Assembly: GCA_024233215.1 (NCBI GenBank)
Contig: JACKPW010000018.1
Location: forward strand, 1-64,000
DNA length: 64,000 nucleotides
Source: Verrucomicrobiales bacterium
GTDB lineage: Bacteria > Verrucomicrobiota > Verrucomicrobiia > Limisphaerales > J093
Direction of reading: 5' to 3'
Shown one piece after another: positions 33,455 to 43,629 of the stretch (the first letter of the stretch is position 1; each line of letters starts with the position of its first letter). The notes below the pieces were generated by a model. The model was given only the letters and a program-made list of their open reading frames with translations, did not search any database and was not told the DNA's origin. The position numbers were made by a program, and so were the translations under genes.

Positions 33455-34108
33455 ATGAAGAGACCTCTGCTTGCATTGCTGGTTTGCCCCGCCATCTGGG
33501 CCGGGGAGTTCGTGAATCTGACATTTGATGAGCCGGACTTGACGAACCTTCGTCCGTTCAAGGCCCCCGAAGCTCAAATTGAGCGCCAGTATGCCCCGGT
33601 GGAGGAGGTGTTCCAAGGTTGGACGATCAGCCAGGTCTTTCTGGATGAGTTGAATAGGTCGGGATTTCAAGGGTTGGCCAATGTGGGTGGGGGCGCATCC
33701 ATCCTCTCCTTGTTCGAGATCAGCGGTGGTTCGACTACTCCGCCCTATGGAGTCAAGGTTTCACATTCCTTGAGCCCCTACTGGGAGCGATCTGCGTTCG
33801 GTCTGTCTCAGATAGGTATGGTACCTGAGAATGCAGGCACGTTGCGGTGGTGTTACGACTCGGATCTAGAGGTCTACATCAACGGCAACGCGCTGCAGAG
33901 CCAGCGCACCGATTCCATGGAACTCCTCTTCGAGGCAAACGTGACCGCCTATGCGGGCCAGGAGGTTGAGCTGTCCTTGGAGTTTGCGGAAGGGACATTC
34001 CATCAGTTTGACTTGGTAGGCTTCATCCCAATTCCCGAGCCCAGCCCTGCAGCCCTGCTAATCGTCGGCGGCCTGTTCCTGATGTTCTACCACCGTCGCC
34101 GCGGCTGA
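33455..34108 (+). CDS. PEP-CTERM-anchored surface protein
   Basis: A 217-residue protein: signal peptide (MKRPLLALLVCPAIWAG), a beta-rich middle, and a C-terminal PEP-CTERM signal (IPEPSPAALLIVGGLFLMF, then YHRRRG) recognised by exosortase. It is exported and processed at the membrane, probably tied to exopolysaccharide. It is the third cargo gene of the array and ends only 10 bp before the intact tail-type gene, which converges on it. Confidence 0.8.
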   Translation: MKRPLLALLVCPAIWAGEFVNLTFDEPDLTNLRPFKAPEAQIERQYAPVEEVFQGWTISQVFLDELNRSGFQGLANVGGGASILSLFEISGGSTTPPYGVKVSHSLSPYWERSAFGLSQIGMVPENAGTLRWCYDSDLEVYINGNALQSQRTDSMELLFEANVTAYAGQEVELSLEFAEGTFHQFDLVGFIPIPEPSPAALLIVGGLFLMFYHRRRG

Positions 34109-34118
34109 GGATTCCGGC

Positions 34119-34664
34119 TCAACTCCCCGCCAGCAACCCCTTCCCCTCCAGCGCCGCCAGGATCGCGTTGATGGCGTCGCGGGCTTCGGCATCAACGGTT
34201 GAGCCGCCGGACGGGTCCGAGATGTGGGCCGCCTGGGCCGTTGGTGTCGCGCCGTGGAACCCCAGCTTGGCGGCCGCATCCGCCCCGACGGTGATCTCCC
34301 AGGTGTAGCTGCCGGCGTGGCGCTTGAGCGCTCCGTCGGTCACATTCCAGATCAAGTACCCCGTTGGGATCGCCCCCGTGCTCGGGTCGGCCGCCACCGC
34401 TGCCGGTCTGATCTGCTGCCAGGTTCCCGGCGTGCCTGCCGCCGTGCAAACCCACTCCCCGCCCAGGGCGTCCCGCCAGAACTCGTTCAGGACCCGGTCT
34501 CCAGACGCAGGCGGCCCGATGATCGTGGTTGGGCTCCCGTTCTGATACGACGCAACCCGTTTGGCGATTTCCTCGGCCAGGATGGCGAAGTTGTCGGCGG
34601 TCAACTGGCGGAACGTCTCGGCGTTCAGGACTTCCTTCAGGCGGCTCGGTTCGATGGTGCTCAT
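34119..34664 (-). CDS. Phage tail/head-fibre-type protein, source of the repeated 3' module
   Basis: A 181-residue protein. The N-terminus (MSTIEPSRLKEVLNAETFRQ) is helical. The middle (GDRVLNEFWRDALGGEWVCT, IPTGYLIWNVTDG, KLGFHGATPT) and the end (DPSGGSTVDAEARDAINAIL) resemble small phage fibre or tail accessory proteins. It is the only full copy of the gene whose last ~120 bp recur elsewhere. The start overlaps the stop of the next phage gene (ATGA). Exact virion role unknown. Confidence 0.6.
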   Translation of the reverse strand: MSTIEPSRLKEVLNAETFRQLTADNFAILAEEIAKRVASYQNGSPTTIIGPPASGDRVLNEFWRDALGGEWVCTAAGTPGTWQQIRPAAVAADPSTGAIPTGYLIWNVTDGALKRHAGSYTWEITVGADAAAKLGFHGATPTAQAAHISDPSGGSTVDAEARDAINAILAALEGKGLLAGS

Positions 34665-35077
34665 ACCTTGGTCACTTTGATCTGCGTGTGGTTGATGGAG
34701 TTCAGGCCCGCCCGCTGGTTCCAGGCCCGGATGATGAAATCCGTTTCTGCACCCAGGGCGGCAAGGATCGTGGCGTTGGAGATCGTCGCATTCCCCGTGG
34801 TCGGGAACGTCGCTTCCCACTGCACCGTCTCCGTCGGCACGTCCAGGATTTGCAGCTTGGTGGCGTCGGCAAAGGTGGACGGGCAATCCTCCTCGACCGG
34901 GTGCAGGTTCCGCAGCGGCGAGGCCATGTCCCAGTCCACCACCACCGATTCCCAGGTCCCGTACGTCGGGCAGTGGCCATCTCCGTTGACCGTCAGGTTG
35001 ATCGGCGCCAGCGGCAGGTAGGCCCGTGCCGTCGAGGTGATCTTGTACAGCCCGGCCCCGGCCAGGTCCGTCGTCAC
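34661..35077 (-). CDS. Phage structural-type protein
   Basis: A 138-residue, mostly beta-type protein: YKITSTARAYLPLAPINL, DWDMASPLRNLHP and a C-terminal FIIRAWNQRAGLNSINHTQI. No named family. Starts GTG/ATG-like overlaps on both sides place it in one operon with the fibre-type gene and the truncated gene upstream, consistent with a tail operon remnant. Confidence 0.5.
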   Translation of the reverse strand: MTTDLAGAGLYKITSTARAYLPLAPINLTVNGDGHCPTYGTWESVVVDWDMASPLRNLHPVEEDCPSTFADATKLQILDVPTETVQWEATFPTTGNATISNATILAALGAETDFIIRAWNQRAGLNSINHTQIKVTKV

Positions 35078-35424
35078 ACCGAGCAGCTCGGCCTGGAACT
35101 TCCACTTCGGTTAGCCATCAGGCAGAACGTGCGGGTGGACCGGTAGAACTCGTAGCTGTCGGGCGCGACCTCATTCCACGAGTGCACCCGGCCGGTGACC
35201 GTGTCCCCGCGGGCGACCAGCAATTGGAAGTGCGTGTGTTCCTCCCGCTGAAAGCCGTAGGGCGTCTCGAAGAGCTGGGCACCGGCGATCTGCTGCGGGC
35301 TGCAGGTCTTCCGCTGATGCGCAATGGAACCCGAGCCAGGTGCCGTTTCCCGGAGGATGCAGACGAGCTTGCCGAGAGAGTGTGGGGCCCGGCGCGGCGG
35401 GGAGCCTCCTCCCACCCGGGTCAT
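35074..35424 (-). pseudogene. Truncated phage protein (5' end lost)
   Basis: The last ~70 codons look like a phage structural protein (QQIAGAQLFETPYGFQREEH, then GRVHSWNEVAPDSYEFYRST). The first ~45 (Pro/Arg-rich) do not and probably read through junction DNA next to the hydrolase gene. The phage operon is therefore cut near 35290, where non-phage genes begin. Confidence 0.45.
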
Positions 35425-36470
35425 GGCAGAAACAGCGGTGCGTCGCGGTCACAGACCAACTTCCCTTGCTCCATCCGGAGTTCTGCCATCTGCAGGAAGG
35501 ACCGCTTCTGCTCGACAGTCCGTTGCTCCGCGGGGGGCGTGGGATAAGGACGCCAAGGTTCCACGTGGTAAAACAGAAATGCACGATCCCCAACCACCGC
35601 CACGCTCGGATGCCGGGCACGGGTCCCATCGAGCGGCCGTCGCCCCGGCTCCTTTAGAATCAGCCCCTGAAGCTTCCAGGTCATGGCGTCTCCGGAACCA
35701 TAGACCGCCAACCCCTGATGGGGGTCCGTCAGCATCCACCATGCACCGTGAAAGCGGAAGACGTAAGGGGCTTCCTGGTAGCCGAAGCCTCGGTCCGCGG
35801 CGGGCGCTTTGACGTCGCCCGGACAGGGCCCGCGATTCGTCCACTGGACCAGGTCATGGCTCGTCGCCCAGTGAATGCCCCCGTTGCCGCCAACCCGATA
35901 ATAGGCCCGAAACCCGACGTCAATGCGGATCAACGACGCGTCGATCGGATCGGGCTGGGCGAAGGCCGCAAGCCCCACCAACCGCCAGCCGGCGAGGAGG
36001 TCATCAACCGGCGCAGTGTAGTGTCGGATAACGCCGGGACCACCCCACGGAGGCGTGGCATTGTCCTTGTAGGTCGCGAAGAGGTGGAAGGCGTCCCCAT
36101 CGCGGACGATCCCGGGAGCCCAGTGGGTGTCCGGCATATCCGGTTGGCCAGGGATTCCGTTCAAGGTGCAGTACCCGAGAAACCGCCATGAACGCAGGTC
36201 CTTCGAGGCGGCCACACCAATGGGGGTCCCCACGTACGTGCCGGAGGTCCGGGTGGCCCGCCGGGCGGTATAGAAAACCCACCACTCCGCGGCGTGAGGA
36301 TTCCAGATCGCCTCCGGATCGCAGGAGCCGTGGTAATTCGGATCCTCGAACATGGGGGCCGGCGCGGTCGTGCCGCCGGTTCTCCCGGTCTTGGCACATC
36401 CGCCCGAGCCGAGGGCAAACAGCGCCGTGCCCCCAGGCCCCATGCGCCCCAAGAATTCCCGTCGAGTCAT
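35421..36470 (-). CDS. GH43-like five-bladed propeller hydrolase, Tat-exported lipoprotein
   Basis: A 349-residue protein. MTRREFLGRMGPGG is a Tat-type signal and GSGGC a lipobox. Repeated blade motifs (GSCDPEAIWNPHAAEWWVFY, DTHWAPGIVRDGDAFHLFAT, GYQEAPYVFRFHGAWWML, HPSVAVVGDRAFLFYH) fit the five-bladed beta-propeller glycosidases (GH43/GH117/GH130-like). It probably acts on a plant or algal polysaccharide outside the cell. The start at ATG 36470 keeps the RR motif at the N-terminus; a longer start at 36521 exists. Confidence 0.72.
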   Translation of the reverse strand: MTRREFLGRMGPGGTALFALGSGGCAKTGRTGGTTAPAPMFEDPNYHGSCDPEAIWNPHAAEWWVFYTARRATRTSGTYVGTPIGVAASKDLRSWRFLGYCTLNGIPGQPDMPDTHWAPGIVRDGDAFHLFATYKDNATPPWGGPGVIRHYTAPVDDLLAGWRLVGLAAFAQPDPIDASLIRIDVGFRAYYRVGGNGGIHWATSHDLVQWTNRGPCPGDVKAPAADRGFGYQEAPYVFRFHGAWWMLTDPHQGLAVYGSGDAMTWKLQGLILKEPGRRPLDGTRARHPSVAVVGDRAFLFYHVEPWRPYPTPPAEQRTVEQKRSFLQMAELRMEQGKLVCDRDAPLFLP

Positions 36471-36526
36471 AACACTACTGGGTACGGTTCCGCCCCCTCT
36501 TTTTGGGAACGGAGACTTCATCAGTC

Positions 36527-36655
36527 AGGTTCTGCCACACCGGGATCATGGCGGAGAGACGGTCCGACTCGCGGAGGGGGGTGTTGCCGGCGTGAGCCCA
36601 GCCCTGGTCGTAGGTCCACCAGTGGGACTCCGACAAGCAGATAGGACCGACGAGA
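36527..36655 (-). pseudogene. Sulfatase-like fragment
   Basis: One minus-strand frame reads SESHWWTYDQGWAHAGNTPL then RESDRLSAMIPVW. The YDQGWAHAGNTP motif is characteristic of sulfatase C-terminal regions. Stops and lack of further coding sense on both sides show a short relic. The remaining 36522-36929 stretch has no supported gene. Confidence 0.35.
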
Positions 36656-36929
36656 GATCACGGAAGGAGCCTGCCTCCAGACGCTGATCAAGGCCATGAC
36701 AAAGAGAGGCTATAGCGTTTCCAGAAATGGCGTCGCCGATGTCAGTCGGCGCGTATCAAGACGGAGGCAACAGAAGATGCATCGTGCAATGCTGTGCACA
36801 CGTGCTGTGCGCGTCGCCACTTCATCCCCCTCAGGTAGAACCACAGGCTTGCCGAGCATGCAGCGCCCAGGTTGGAAGCCGCGCCGATTCAGGGCTGGAA
36901 CTCAGGAGTCCCGACATTAACCTGCAGCG

Positions 36930-37982
36930 ATGCGTGCCGTGGTCTACGAGCAGTTTGGCGGGCCCATGCAGGTCACGACCTTGCCCGATCCCTCACCATC
37001 GGTGGATGGAGTGGTTGTGCGGGTGGCGGCAAGCGGGATTTGCCGAAGCGACTGGCATGGCTGGAAGGGTCACGAGCCGGACATCCGGTTGCCGCATGTG
37101 CCCGGTCACGAGCTTGCCGGAGAGGTCGAAGCCGTAGGCCGTGAAGTCCGACGTTGGCAGGTTGGCGACCGCGTAACCGTGCCGTTCGCCGTGGGGTGCG
37201 GTCATTGCCCGTCCTGTCGGGAAGGGGATCTTCACATCTGTGACCGAGGTTACCAACCTGGCTTCACCGGTTGGGGATCATTCGCTGAACGGGTGGCCTT
37301 GCCTCACGCCGACCTGAACCTGGTGAGACTCCCACACGAACTGGATTTTGTGTCGGCCGCCAGCCTCGGCTGCCGTTTGACCACGGCCTATCGTGCGGTG
37401 CGGCACCAGGGGCGTGCCGCGGCTGGCGAATGGGTGGCCATTCATGGATGTGGCGGAGTGGGACTTGGCGCAGTTATGATCGCCGTTGCCGCGCAGGCAC
37501 GGGTCGTTGCTGTGGACGTGAAGAGGGAGGCCCTGGCACTGGCGGAAAGCCTCGGTGCGGCCCAGCTCATCAATGCCCAGGAGACCGACAACGTCCCCTT
37601 GGCGATCCGTGAACTCACCGGCGGCGGCGCACATCTTTCCTTGGATGCGTTCGGCAGTGGGCCGACCGCCCGAAACTCGATCACATGTCTCCGCAAGCGG
37701 GGACGGCATGTGCAGGTGGGATTGCTGCTGGGGGACCAACGGAACCCGCCGATGCCAATGCACGAAGTGATCGCCCGGGAGCTGGAGATCGCGGGAAGCC
37801 ACGGAATGCCCGCTGGTGACTTTCCACAACTGCTCGATCTCATCCGTACCGGTCAGATAGACCCGCGCCGTCTCGTGGGACGGACGGTCAGCCTTGAGGA
37901 GGCCATCAGTGAACTGACCGGCATGGCGTCGCAACACGGGGCTGGGATTGCGGTGATTGACCGGTTCGCCTCCCCTATCTGA
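36930..37982 (+). CDS. Zinc-dependent alcohol dehydrogenase (MDR family)
   Basis: A 350-residue medium-chain dehydrogenase: CRSDWHGWKGH (catalytic zinc cysteine), PHVPGHELAGEV (GHE), four structural-zinc cysteines in GCGHCPSCREGDLHIC, and Rossmann motif GCGGVGLGA (about residues 173-181). It oxidises an alcohol with NAD(P); the substrate is not predictable. The full length is intact. It ends 24 bp before a decayed copy of the tail-gene module, as the other array cargo genes do. Confidence 0.85.
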   Translation: MRAVVYEQFGGPMQVTTLPDPSPSVDGVVVRVAASGICRSDWHGWKGHEPDIRLPHVPGHELAGEVEAVGREVRRWQVGDRVTVPFAVGCGHCPSCREGDLHICDRGYQPGFTGWGSFAERVALPHADLNLVRLPHELDFVSAASLGCRLTTAYRAVRHQGRAAAGEWVAIHGCGGVGLGAVMIAVAAQARVVAVDVKREALALAESLGAAQLINAQETDNVPLAIRELTGGGAHLSLDAFGSGPTARNSITCLRKRGRHVQVGLLLGDQRNPPMPMHEVIARELEIAGSHGMPAGDFPQLLDLIRTGQIDPRRLVGRTVSLEEAISELTGMASQHGAGIAVIDRFASPI

Positions 37983-38005
37983 GTTACCGAGAATAACCGT
38001 TTCCG

Positions 38006-38085
38006 CCTCAGCGTTGACGGTGGTGCCACCGAGCGGGTCTGGGACCTGGGCAGCATGGGCCTCGGGCGTGATGCCGCGAGTCTCC
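38006..38085 (-). repeat. Tail-gene 3'-end module, copy D (decayed)
   Basis: Aligns with 34188-34266 over ~80 bp with many substitutions. The minus strand reads AHAAQVPDPLGGTTVNAEAE. The terminal ~70 bp with the stop codon are missing. Confidence 0.6.
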
Positions 38086-38106
38086 TATTCGTAATGAGCG
38101 AACGCC

Positions 38107-38790
38107 TCAGCCCCGCGATAGCGGCCCCTCCGTGCCTCCCGAATTAGCGACGGGCGTCACGGGGCCGCCAGCCGGTGGAGGGGCTTTGTTGGGCCTTGGC
38201 AGTATTCCGCGACCTAGCGAAGTGCCCACACTGGCCTGCCAGAGCACCATGTATATGGCCAATACATCGCCAGCGGAACCGAGTGAGATGGCACCCTTCG
38301 TGGCTGCAAGCAGATGCCCTCCGAGCAACCCACCGATTGCAGTGCCCACCACTACGGTCACACCCGTAGTCCTCACCCAACCTGGCCGTCCGAAGAGGAG
38401 CACGCTCGCCAGAACGAGTGAGCCAAGAAAACCTGAGAACGCGAACGCCGCGACCATGGTTGCCCCCGGGGGGAAGGTCGTCGAGGCAGCAATGTACCAT
38501 GTAATTGGGTATATCGCACAACTGGTGAGCAGCGCGGCTGCGGTTCTTACCCAACCATCTCGGGCCAGGCGCGACATCGGGAGGATGACGACCAGTGCGA
38601 ATACCAAACCCGGCCAGACAATATGGTCGAAGGTCTTTTGGTAGCGCACCAGGTACAGACTGCTCGAGTCCGCCAGCCCACACGACAACACACCCGAAAC
38701 GAGGCCAAGCAGTCCCCACCGCACGGCCCAGCTCGAAAGTTCACGCACGGGACTCATGCCACCATTGATCTCATAACGATTGGTTCCCAT
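38107..38790 (-). CDS. Polytopic membrane protein of unknown function
   Basis: A 227-residue protein with about five or six hydrophobic helices (WGLLGLVSGVLSCGLA, IVWPGLVFALVVILPM, AALLTSCAIYPITWYIA, MVAAFAFSGFLGSLVLASVL, TGVTVVVGTAIGGLLGGHLL) and a Pro-rich cytoplasmic tail. No family is recognised. It lies between copies D and E of the tail-gene module. Starts at 38790 or 38757 are both possible. Confidence 0.6.
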   Translation of the reverse strand: MGTNRYEINGGMSPVRELSSWAVRWGLLGLVSGVLSCGLADSSSLYLVRYQKTFDHIVWPGLVFALVVILPMSRLARDGWVRTAAALLTSCAIYPITWYIAASTTFPPGATMVAAFAFSGFLGSLVLASVLLFGRPGWVRTTGVTVVVGTAIGGLLGGHLLAATKGAISLGSAGDVLAIYMVLWQASVGTSLGRGILPRPNKAPPPAGGPVTPVANSGGTEGPLSRG

Positions 38791-38957
38791 ATCCGAGGCA
38801 CACGGACCGGCCTGTTACTCCCTTCAGAATGCGTCTTCCTCCAAGGCAGCGGGGCCGCCAGCATCGAAACCCGCCCATTCGGACTTGCGCGGATCATGCC
38901 TGAAAGCCAATCCCGTCAAACCGTTGTGCGCAAGCAGAAGTGTGCACCCAAAGCCGC

Positions 38958-39110
38958 TCAACTCCCCGCCGCCAAACCCTTTCCCCCCCCAGCGCCACCA
39001 GGATCGGTCCAATCACCGCCCGTGCCACGGCATCGACCATGGTGTTGCCGTACGGGTCCGGGATGTGGGTGGCCCGATGATCGTTTCCAGGCTCCCGTAT
39101 TGCTAGGTCC
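38958..39110 (-). repeat. Tail-gene 3'-end module, copy E (internally deleted)
   Basis: Begins TCAACTCCCCGCC like the other copies. After GGTGGCC it jumps to sequence matching 34514-34560 of the intact gene (CCCGATGATCG ... GGCTCCCGT). A full gene copy has thus lost its middle ~270 bp, and point changes alter the ending. Confidence 0.7.
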
Positions 39111-39132
39111 TCTCGGCTTTCGAGTTCGTTCC

Positions 39133-42100
39133 TCACTGCCCTCGCACGCGGAAGAACTGGTGGCCGGGGCCGAGCGGTATCCGCATCGAGTTTGTCGGGA
39201 CTGGTGCATCGGCGTTCTGCCAGGAATTAGGTTCTGCTGGAGTGGCGGTCCGCTGCACCTGATAGGGACCCTGCCCGCCCGTCCAGTTCAGGATGACGTC
39301 GGAACCATCCTGCAGGAGAGTCAGGCAAATGCCGGCGTGGGGTGAACCGAGCAAGGTCATGCCAAAGACGTCGTCGGTGCTGGTGGTTCCGTACTGATGC
39401 ACTTCGACCGCCATGACGTTGTCTCCCGTCAACAGGCTGTCGGTGGGGAACATGAGCACTTGCGCCTGGCCTTCCGGAATGGCACCAGGGATCGGACCAT
39501 CTGGCCCAGTGTCGAACAGCACGGGATCGGCGCTGATGTTGAAACGTCCGACTTCCACCCCATTCAGGTAGAACACTGCTCCGTCGTCGATGAAGTTGGT
39601 TGCCGTGAGCAGGGCACCGCAGGTGCCATACGGCCATTGAAAGTGCGTCCGATAGTACACCGTCGTGGGCCCCGGAGGACTCGACCCGGTCGAGGGAATG
39701 AACGTGTTGAAGGGATACGGATACACCGACGGGGTGCTCTCATATCCGAACAGCCCGAGGCCCGCAGGCCAGGCACTGTCGTCGAAGCCCGGCGCCGGCC
39801 AGGCCGTTCCCTGGTCGCCCTGGTCCCAATACCGCCAGGGGGAGGTGGTGACGTGGAGCAATTCCTGCCAGTCGGTAACCGTGAGGATCGCCACTGCACT
39901 GGACACGCTGTCCTGGGGGTTGGTGACTACCACGTGGTAGCCGCCGGCGTCGCTCGTGAGCACCTGGCTCAGCGTCAACGTCGGTGTCAGCGCTCCGGTC
40001 ATGTTGGGTCCGTCCGCCAGCTCCACGCCACCCTTGTACCATTGGTAGCTCAGCGGTTCGCTGCCGCCAGCATAGACGCTGAACGAGGCGGTGGTGCCGA
40101 CATTATTAGTCCGGCTGGAGGGCTGGTTGATGAGGACTGGCTGGCCGGTCGTGATCGCGAATTCAAAATTCGGCCCGCAAAACCCGCAATCAGCACTGGA
40201 GAGATTGTCCGGAAAACGGAACCCGTCGTCCGCACTGTTGGCTGAATGGAGATAGGAAACCACGGGAGCCATCGTCACCGACGAAGCCAGGTAATGAAAC
40301 AGGTCAGTCGGACCGGGATAATTGGCGCCAATCCGATATACCTGCCCCGCGCTCAACGGGAGCGGGGTGTCAAGAGGCGCCCATCGGACCTGGTTGTACT
40401 CAGGATCGGTAGAGGTCACCGTCACGCTGGCCAGCAGCGTGCCCGAATCCGTCCAAAGACCCACCTGGTGATGATGTGACCAAACATCCAGAACATGAAC
40501 CCCCAGGGTGGTGATGGACATGTCTTGATTCACTTGGAATTGCCAGCCCAGTGTATAACCGACGGCTGCTCCCCATGAGTAATCCAGCCCTCCAGACCAT
40601 CCCTGCAAAGCGGCAGGCAGGTGAAGGGTGAGCAGCGCGGGTGCGCTGGTCGCACTCCCAGAGAGGTTGGTGACGACCACGGTGTACACACCGGCATCAG
40701 AGGGCTGGAAGCTGCTGAGCGTGTGAGATGCTTCGGTCGCTTGGGGCAGCGCCACACCGTCCTTGTACCACTGGTAGGTCAGCGGCTCGGTTCCCCCCGC
40801 GGTCGCGCTCAAGGTGACGCTCTCGCCGGCGGTCACTATTTGGCTCACGGGCTGGACCCCGATATACGGGTCAAGCACCGTGAGCGTCGCCACCTCACTG
40901 GTCACGCTGCCGTCGGCGTTGGTGATCACCACACGGTAACCGCCCTCGTCGCTCTCGACCACGCTGCTCAGAGTCAAGGTCGGCGTCAGCGCGCCGGTGA
41001 GGTTCGGCTCGTCCGCCAGCGCCACGTCGTCCTTGTACCATTGGTAGCCCAGCGGCTCGTTGCCAAAAGCGTAGACGCTGAACGATGCGGTGGTGCCGAC
41101 ACTGTTTATTCGGCTGGAGGGCTGGGCATACAAAACCGGAATCGGCGGGCCGATCCTGGCTTCCACGAACCAGCTCGAGCCGTTGTTTCGTCCGCCGGTG
41201 ACGTAACCCCGGGCGCGAATCGTGCCGCCCGGCGGGAGCGAAAGACCGGTCAGTTGCCAGCTGCCGGGGATGCGCGTGCCGGCCCCCAAGTCTGTCCATG
41301 CGCTGCCGTCAGGCGAGTGCGCGAAGGTGGTGCGCCAGACCTCCGGGCTGCTGCCGCCGCGCAGCCAGGTGATGGTCGAAGCATCGGAGGTCAGACTCTG
41401 CGTGGCCGGGTCGGTGGCGTTGAGTCGGCCAATGCAGTTGCGCGGTTGGCCACCCAGCGCGGTGAAGTTGCCGCCCGCCAGAATCTTTCCGTCGGCTTGG
41501 ACCGCCAGCGAACTCACTGTGCCGTCGGCTCCCGGATTGAAGTCCGCATCGAGCGATCCGTCGGCGTTGAGCCGGCCAATCCGTTCGCGCGGCTGGCCGC
41601 CCAACGTGTGGAACGAACCGCCCAGCAGGATCTTGCCGTCGGCCTGCACCGCGAGGGACTGCACTCCTCTGTCCGCCCCCGGATTGAAGTCCGTGTCCAG
41701 TGTTCCGTTGACGTTGAGCCGGCCAAGGTTCTCGCGCGGCTGGCCGCCCAGCGTGCTAAAGATGCCGCCCACCACAATCTTGCCGTCGACCTGCACCGCG
41801 AGCGAATTCACATAGCTACTCGCCCCCGGATCAAAGCCTGTGTCCAGCGTTCCGTCGGCATTGAGCCGGCCGGTTCTCGCGCGGCTGGCCGCCCAGCGTG
41901 GTGAAGTTGCCGCCCACCACAATCTTGCCGTCGGGTTGCAGCGCTAGCGAATACACTGTGCCGTCCGCTCCTGGATAGAAGCCCTCGTCCCGCGATCCGT
42001 TGGCATTAAGCCGGTCCAGATAGTTGGCCCGCATGCCGGGGGAGAAAATGCCCACCAGAATTTTGCCGTCGGGTTGCACCGCCAGCGAATACACAGAAGT

Positions 42101-42532
42101 TCTCACCCTCGGATTGAAGTCCGCATCGAGCGTCCCGTCGGCATTGAGTCGGCCAATGTAGTTGCGCGGCTGGCCGCCCAGCGTGCTAAAGATGCCGCCC
42201 ACCACAATCTTGCCGTCGGCCTGCACCGCGAGCGAATTCACATAGCTACTCGCCCCCGGATCAAAGCCTGTGTCCAGCGTTCCGTCGGCATTGAGGCGGC
42301 CAATGTGGTTGCGCGGTTGGCCACCCAGTGCGGTGAAGTCGCCCCCCACCAGAATCTTACCGTCGGGTTGCACCGCCAGCGAAAACACGGTGCTGTCCAC
42401 CCCTGGATCGAAGTCGTCGGGCAGCGGTGTCTGGGCGCGGGCGTCCGGCGGCAGGGCCAGGCCGAACAGGAGAGTAAGAAGGGCCGGGCCTGAAAGCTGA
42501 AGGCCGAAGGAGGAATCGAATCTGCCATTCAT
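39133..42532 (-). pseudogene. Large secreted delta-60/Ig-repeat protein, frameshifted
   Basis: A gene of about 1130 codons: signal peptide (MNGRFDSSFGLQLSGPALL ... ARA), seven or eight delta-60 propeller repeats (SLAVQPDGKILVGGDFTALG, GRLNADGTLD), Ig-like domains (YQWYKDDVAL, SSVVESDEGGYRVVIT), a DUF4082-like domain (LGWQFQVNQDMSITTLGVHV) and a C-terminal FFRVRG module. One repeat reads GAGCCGGCC-GGTTCTCGC where its siblings have AA in between. This 2-bp loss at 41871/41872 puts the two parts in different frames (start to 41831; 39133 to 41922). It may be a true mutation or a sequence error. Confidence 0.75.
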
Positions 42533-42731
42533 CGGGGGCTCACTTTCGATGCGGGTTTCTCGGTCACATCTTTGGGTACGCCGTGCCGGAAGCGAGGTCA
42601 CAGAAGATCTTGAGGACCGGGCACCAGGGCGGGTGGTCCGGCAAGCACTGCACCGGTCGCACGGGATGGGGCCCGTGGATGTTCTCGTTGCGCCTGTTAG
42701 GCGAGGCCTCTTGGCCGCCGTTACGGTCGGT

Positions 42732-43401
42732 TCATTCGCCGAACACGCTGATCAGGTGGCGCAGTTCCTCGTCCACGTCCCCGGGGTGAGCCACCGTCCT
42801 GGCGACCTCCGCCCGCAGGATTTCGCAGCAGCGCTGCCGCAGCCGGTACATACCCGTCTTCACCGCGCCCTCGGTCACTCCCAGTTCCGCCGCCAAGTCG
42901 GCGTAGGGCCGGACGGGTTCGTTTCCCCAGATGCAGTTCTTCAGCGCGTCGAAGAGCCGGTGTTTCCCAGCGCTGGCGTATTCGTCGCGCAGTCGGCCCA
43001 GCGACCGTTCCATCACGGTGACGGCCCAGCGCTTCTCGTAGAGTCGCTCGGAGGAGTGCGCCCGGGGGTTCGGACGCGTACCACCGTTCGGCGGCATCCG
43101 CATCCCGACACAAAGACCAGCCCGCCGCCGCGCTTCACCCGTTCCGACTTCCGCCATTCGTACTGAGGAAGTGCTGGAACGAGGTGAGCAGGAAGGTGCG
43201 GAACCGCCCGCGCTCCGGGCTGGCCTGGGCGACACATTTCTTGAACAGCCGGGCGAAGAACTCCTGGGTCAGATCCTGCGCCTCCTCCGGCGAACGGCCG
43301 CGCCGGCGTGCGTAGGCATAAAGCGGGTGCCAGTAGGTCCGACACAGCGTCTCCAACGCTTCGGAGGACTGCGAGGTCTCGGTGTCTCCGGCGGTTACCA
43401 C
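42732..43401 (-). pseudogene. ECF-type sigma factor, broken by frameshifts
   Basis: The N-terminal part (ETLCRTYWHPLYAYARRRGR, AQDLTQEFFARLF, GRFRTFLLTSFQHFL) is region 2. The C-terminal part (ERLYEKRWAVTVMERSLGRL, then YADLAAELGVTEGAVKTGMY) is region 4 with its HTH. Between about 43160 and 43050 the coding sense moves through three frames (EWRKSERVKRGGGL, then DADAAERWYASEP, then ERLYEKRW). As written no single protein results. It diverges from the Ser/Thr kinase gene, a pairing common in this phylum. Confidence 0.7.
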
Positions 43402-43629
43402 CGCGCTCCAGTGAGTCGTGGCAAACCCCTGCCGCCTGCCTCAGGCCTGACACTCTCCCGCTCTTGGGCCAAACCCATGGGCCCTCTTATGGGTCATCGT
43501 GCGCCCGTTTGCACGCCCAAAGGAGCAGCGCTTGTTTTGCGGCGTGGATTTCCCGTGACCTTGCTCTCCCTAGGGCGTACCCAATGGAAGGAGCCTGACG
43601 GCCAGGACCGCGAAGCGGCCGTCGTCGTT

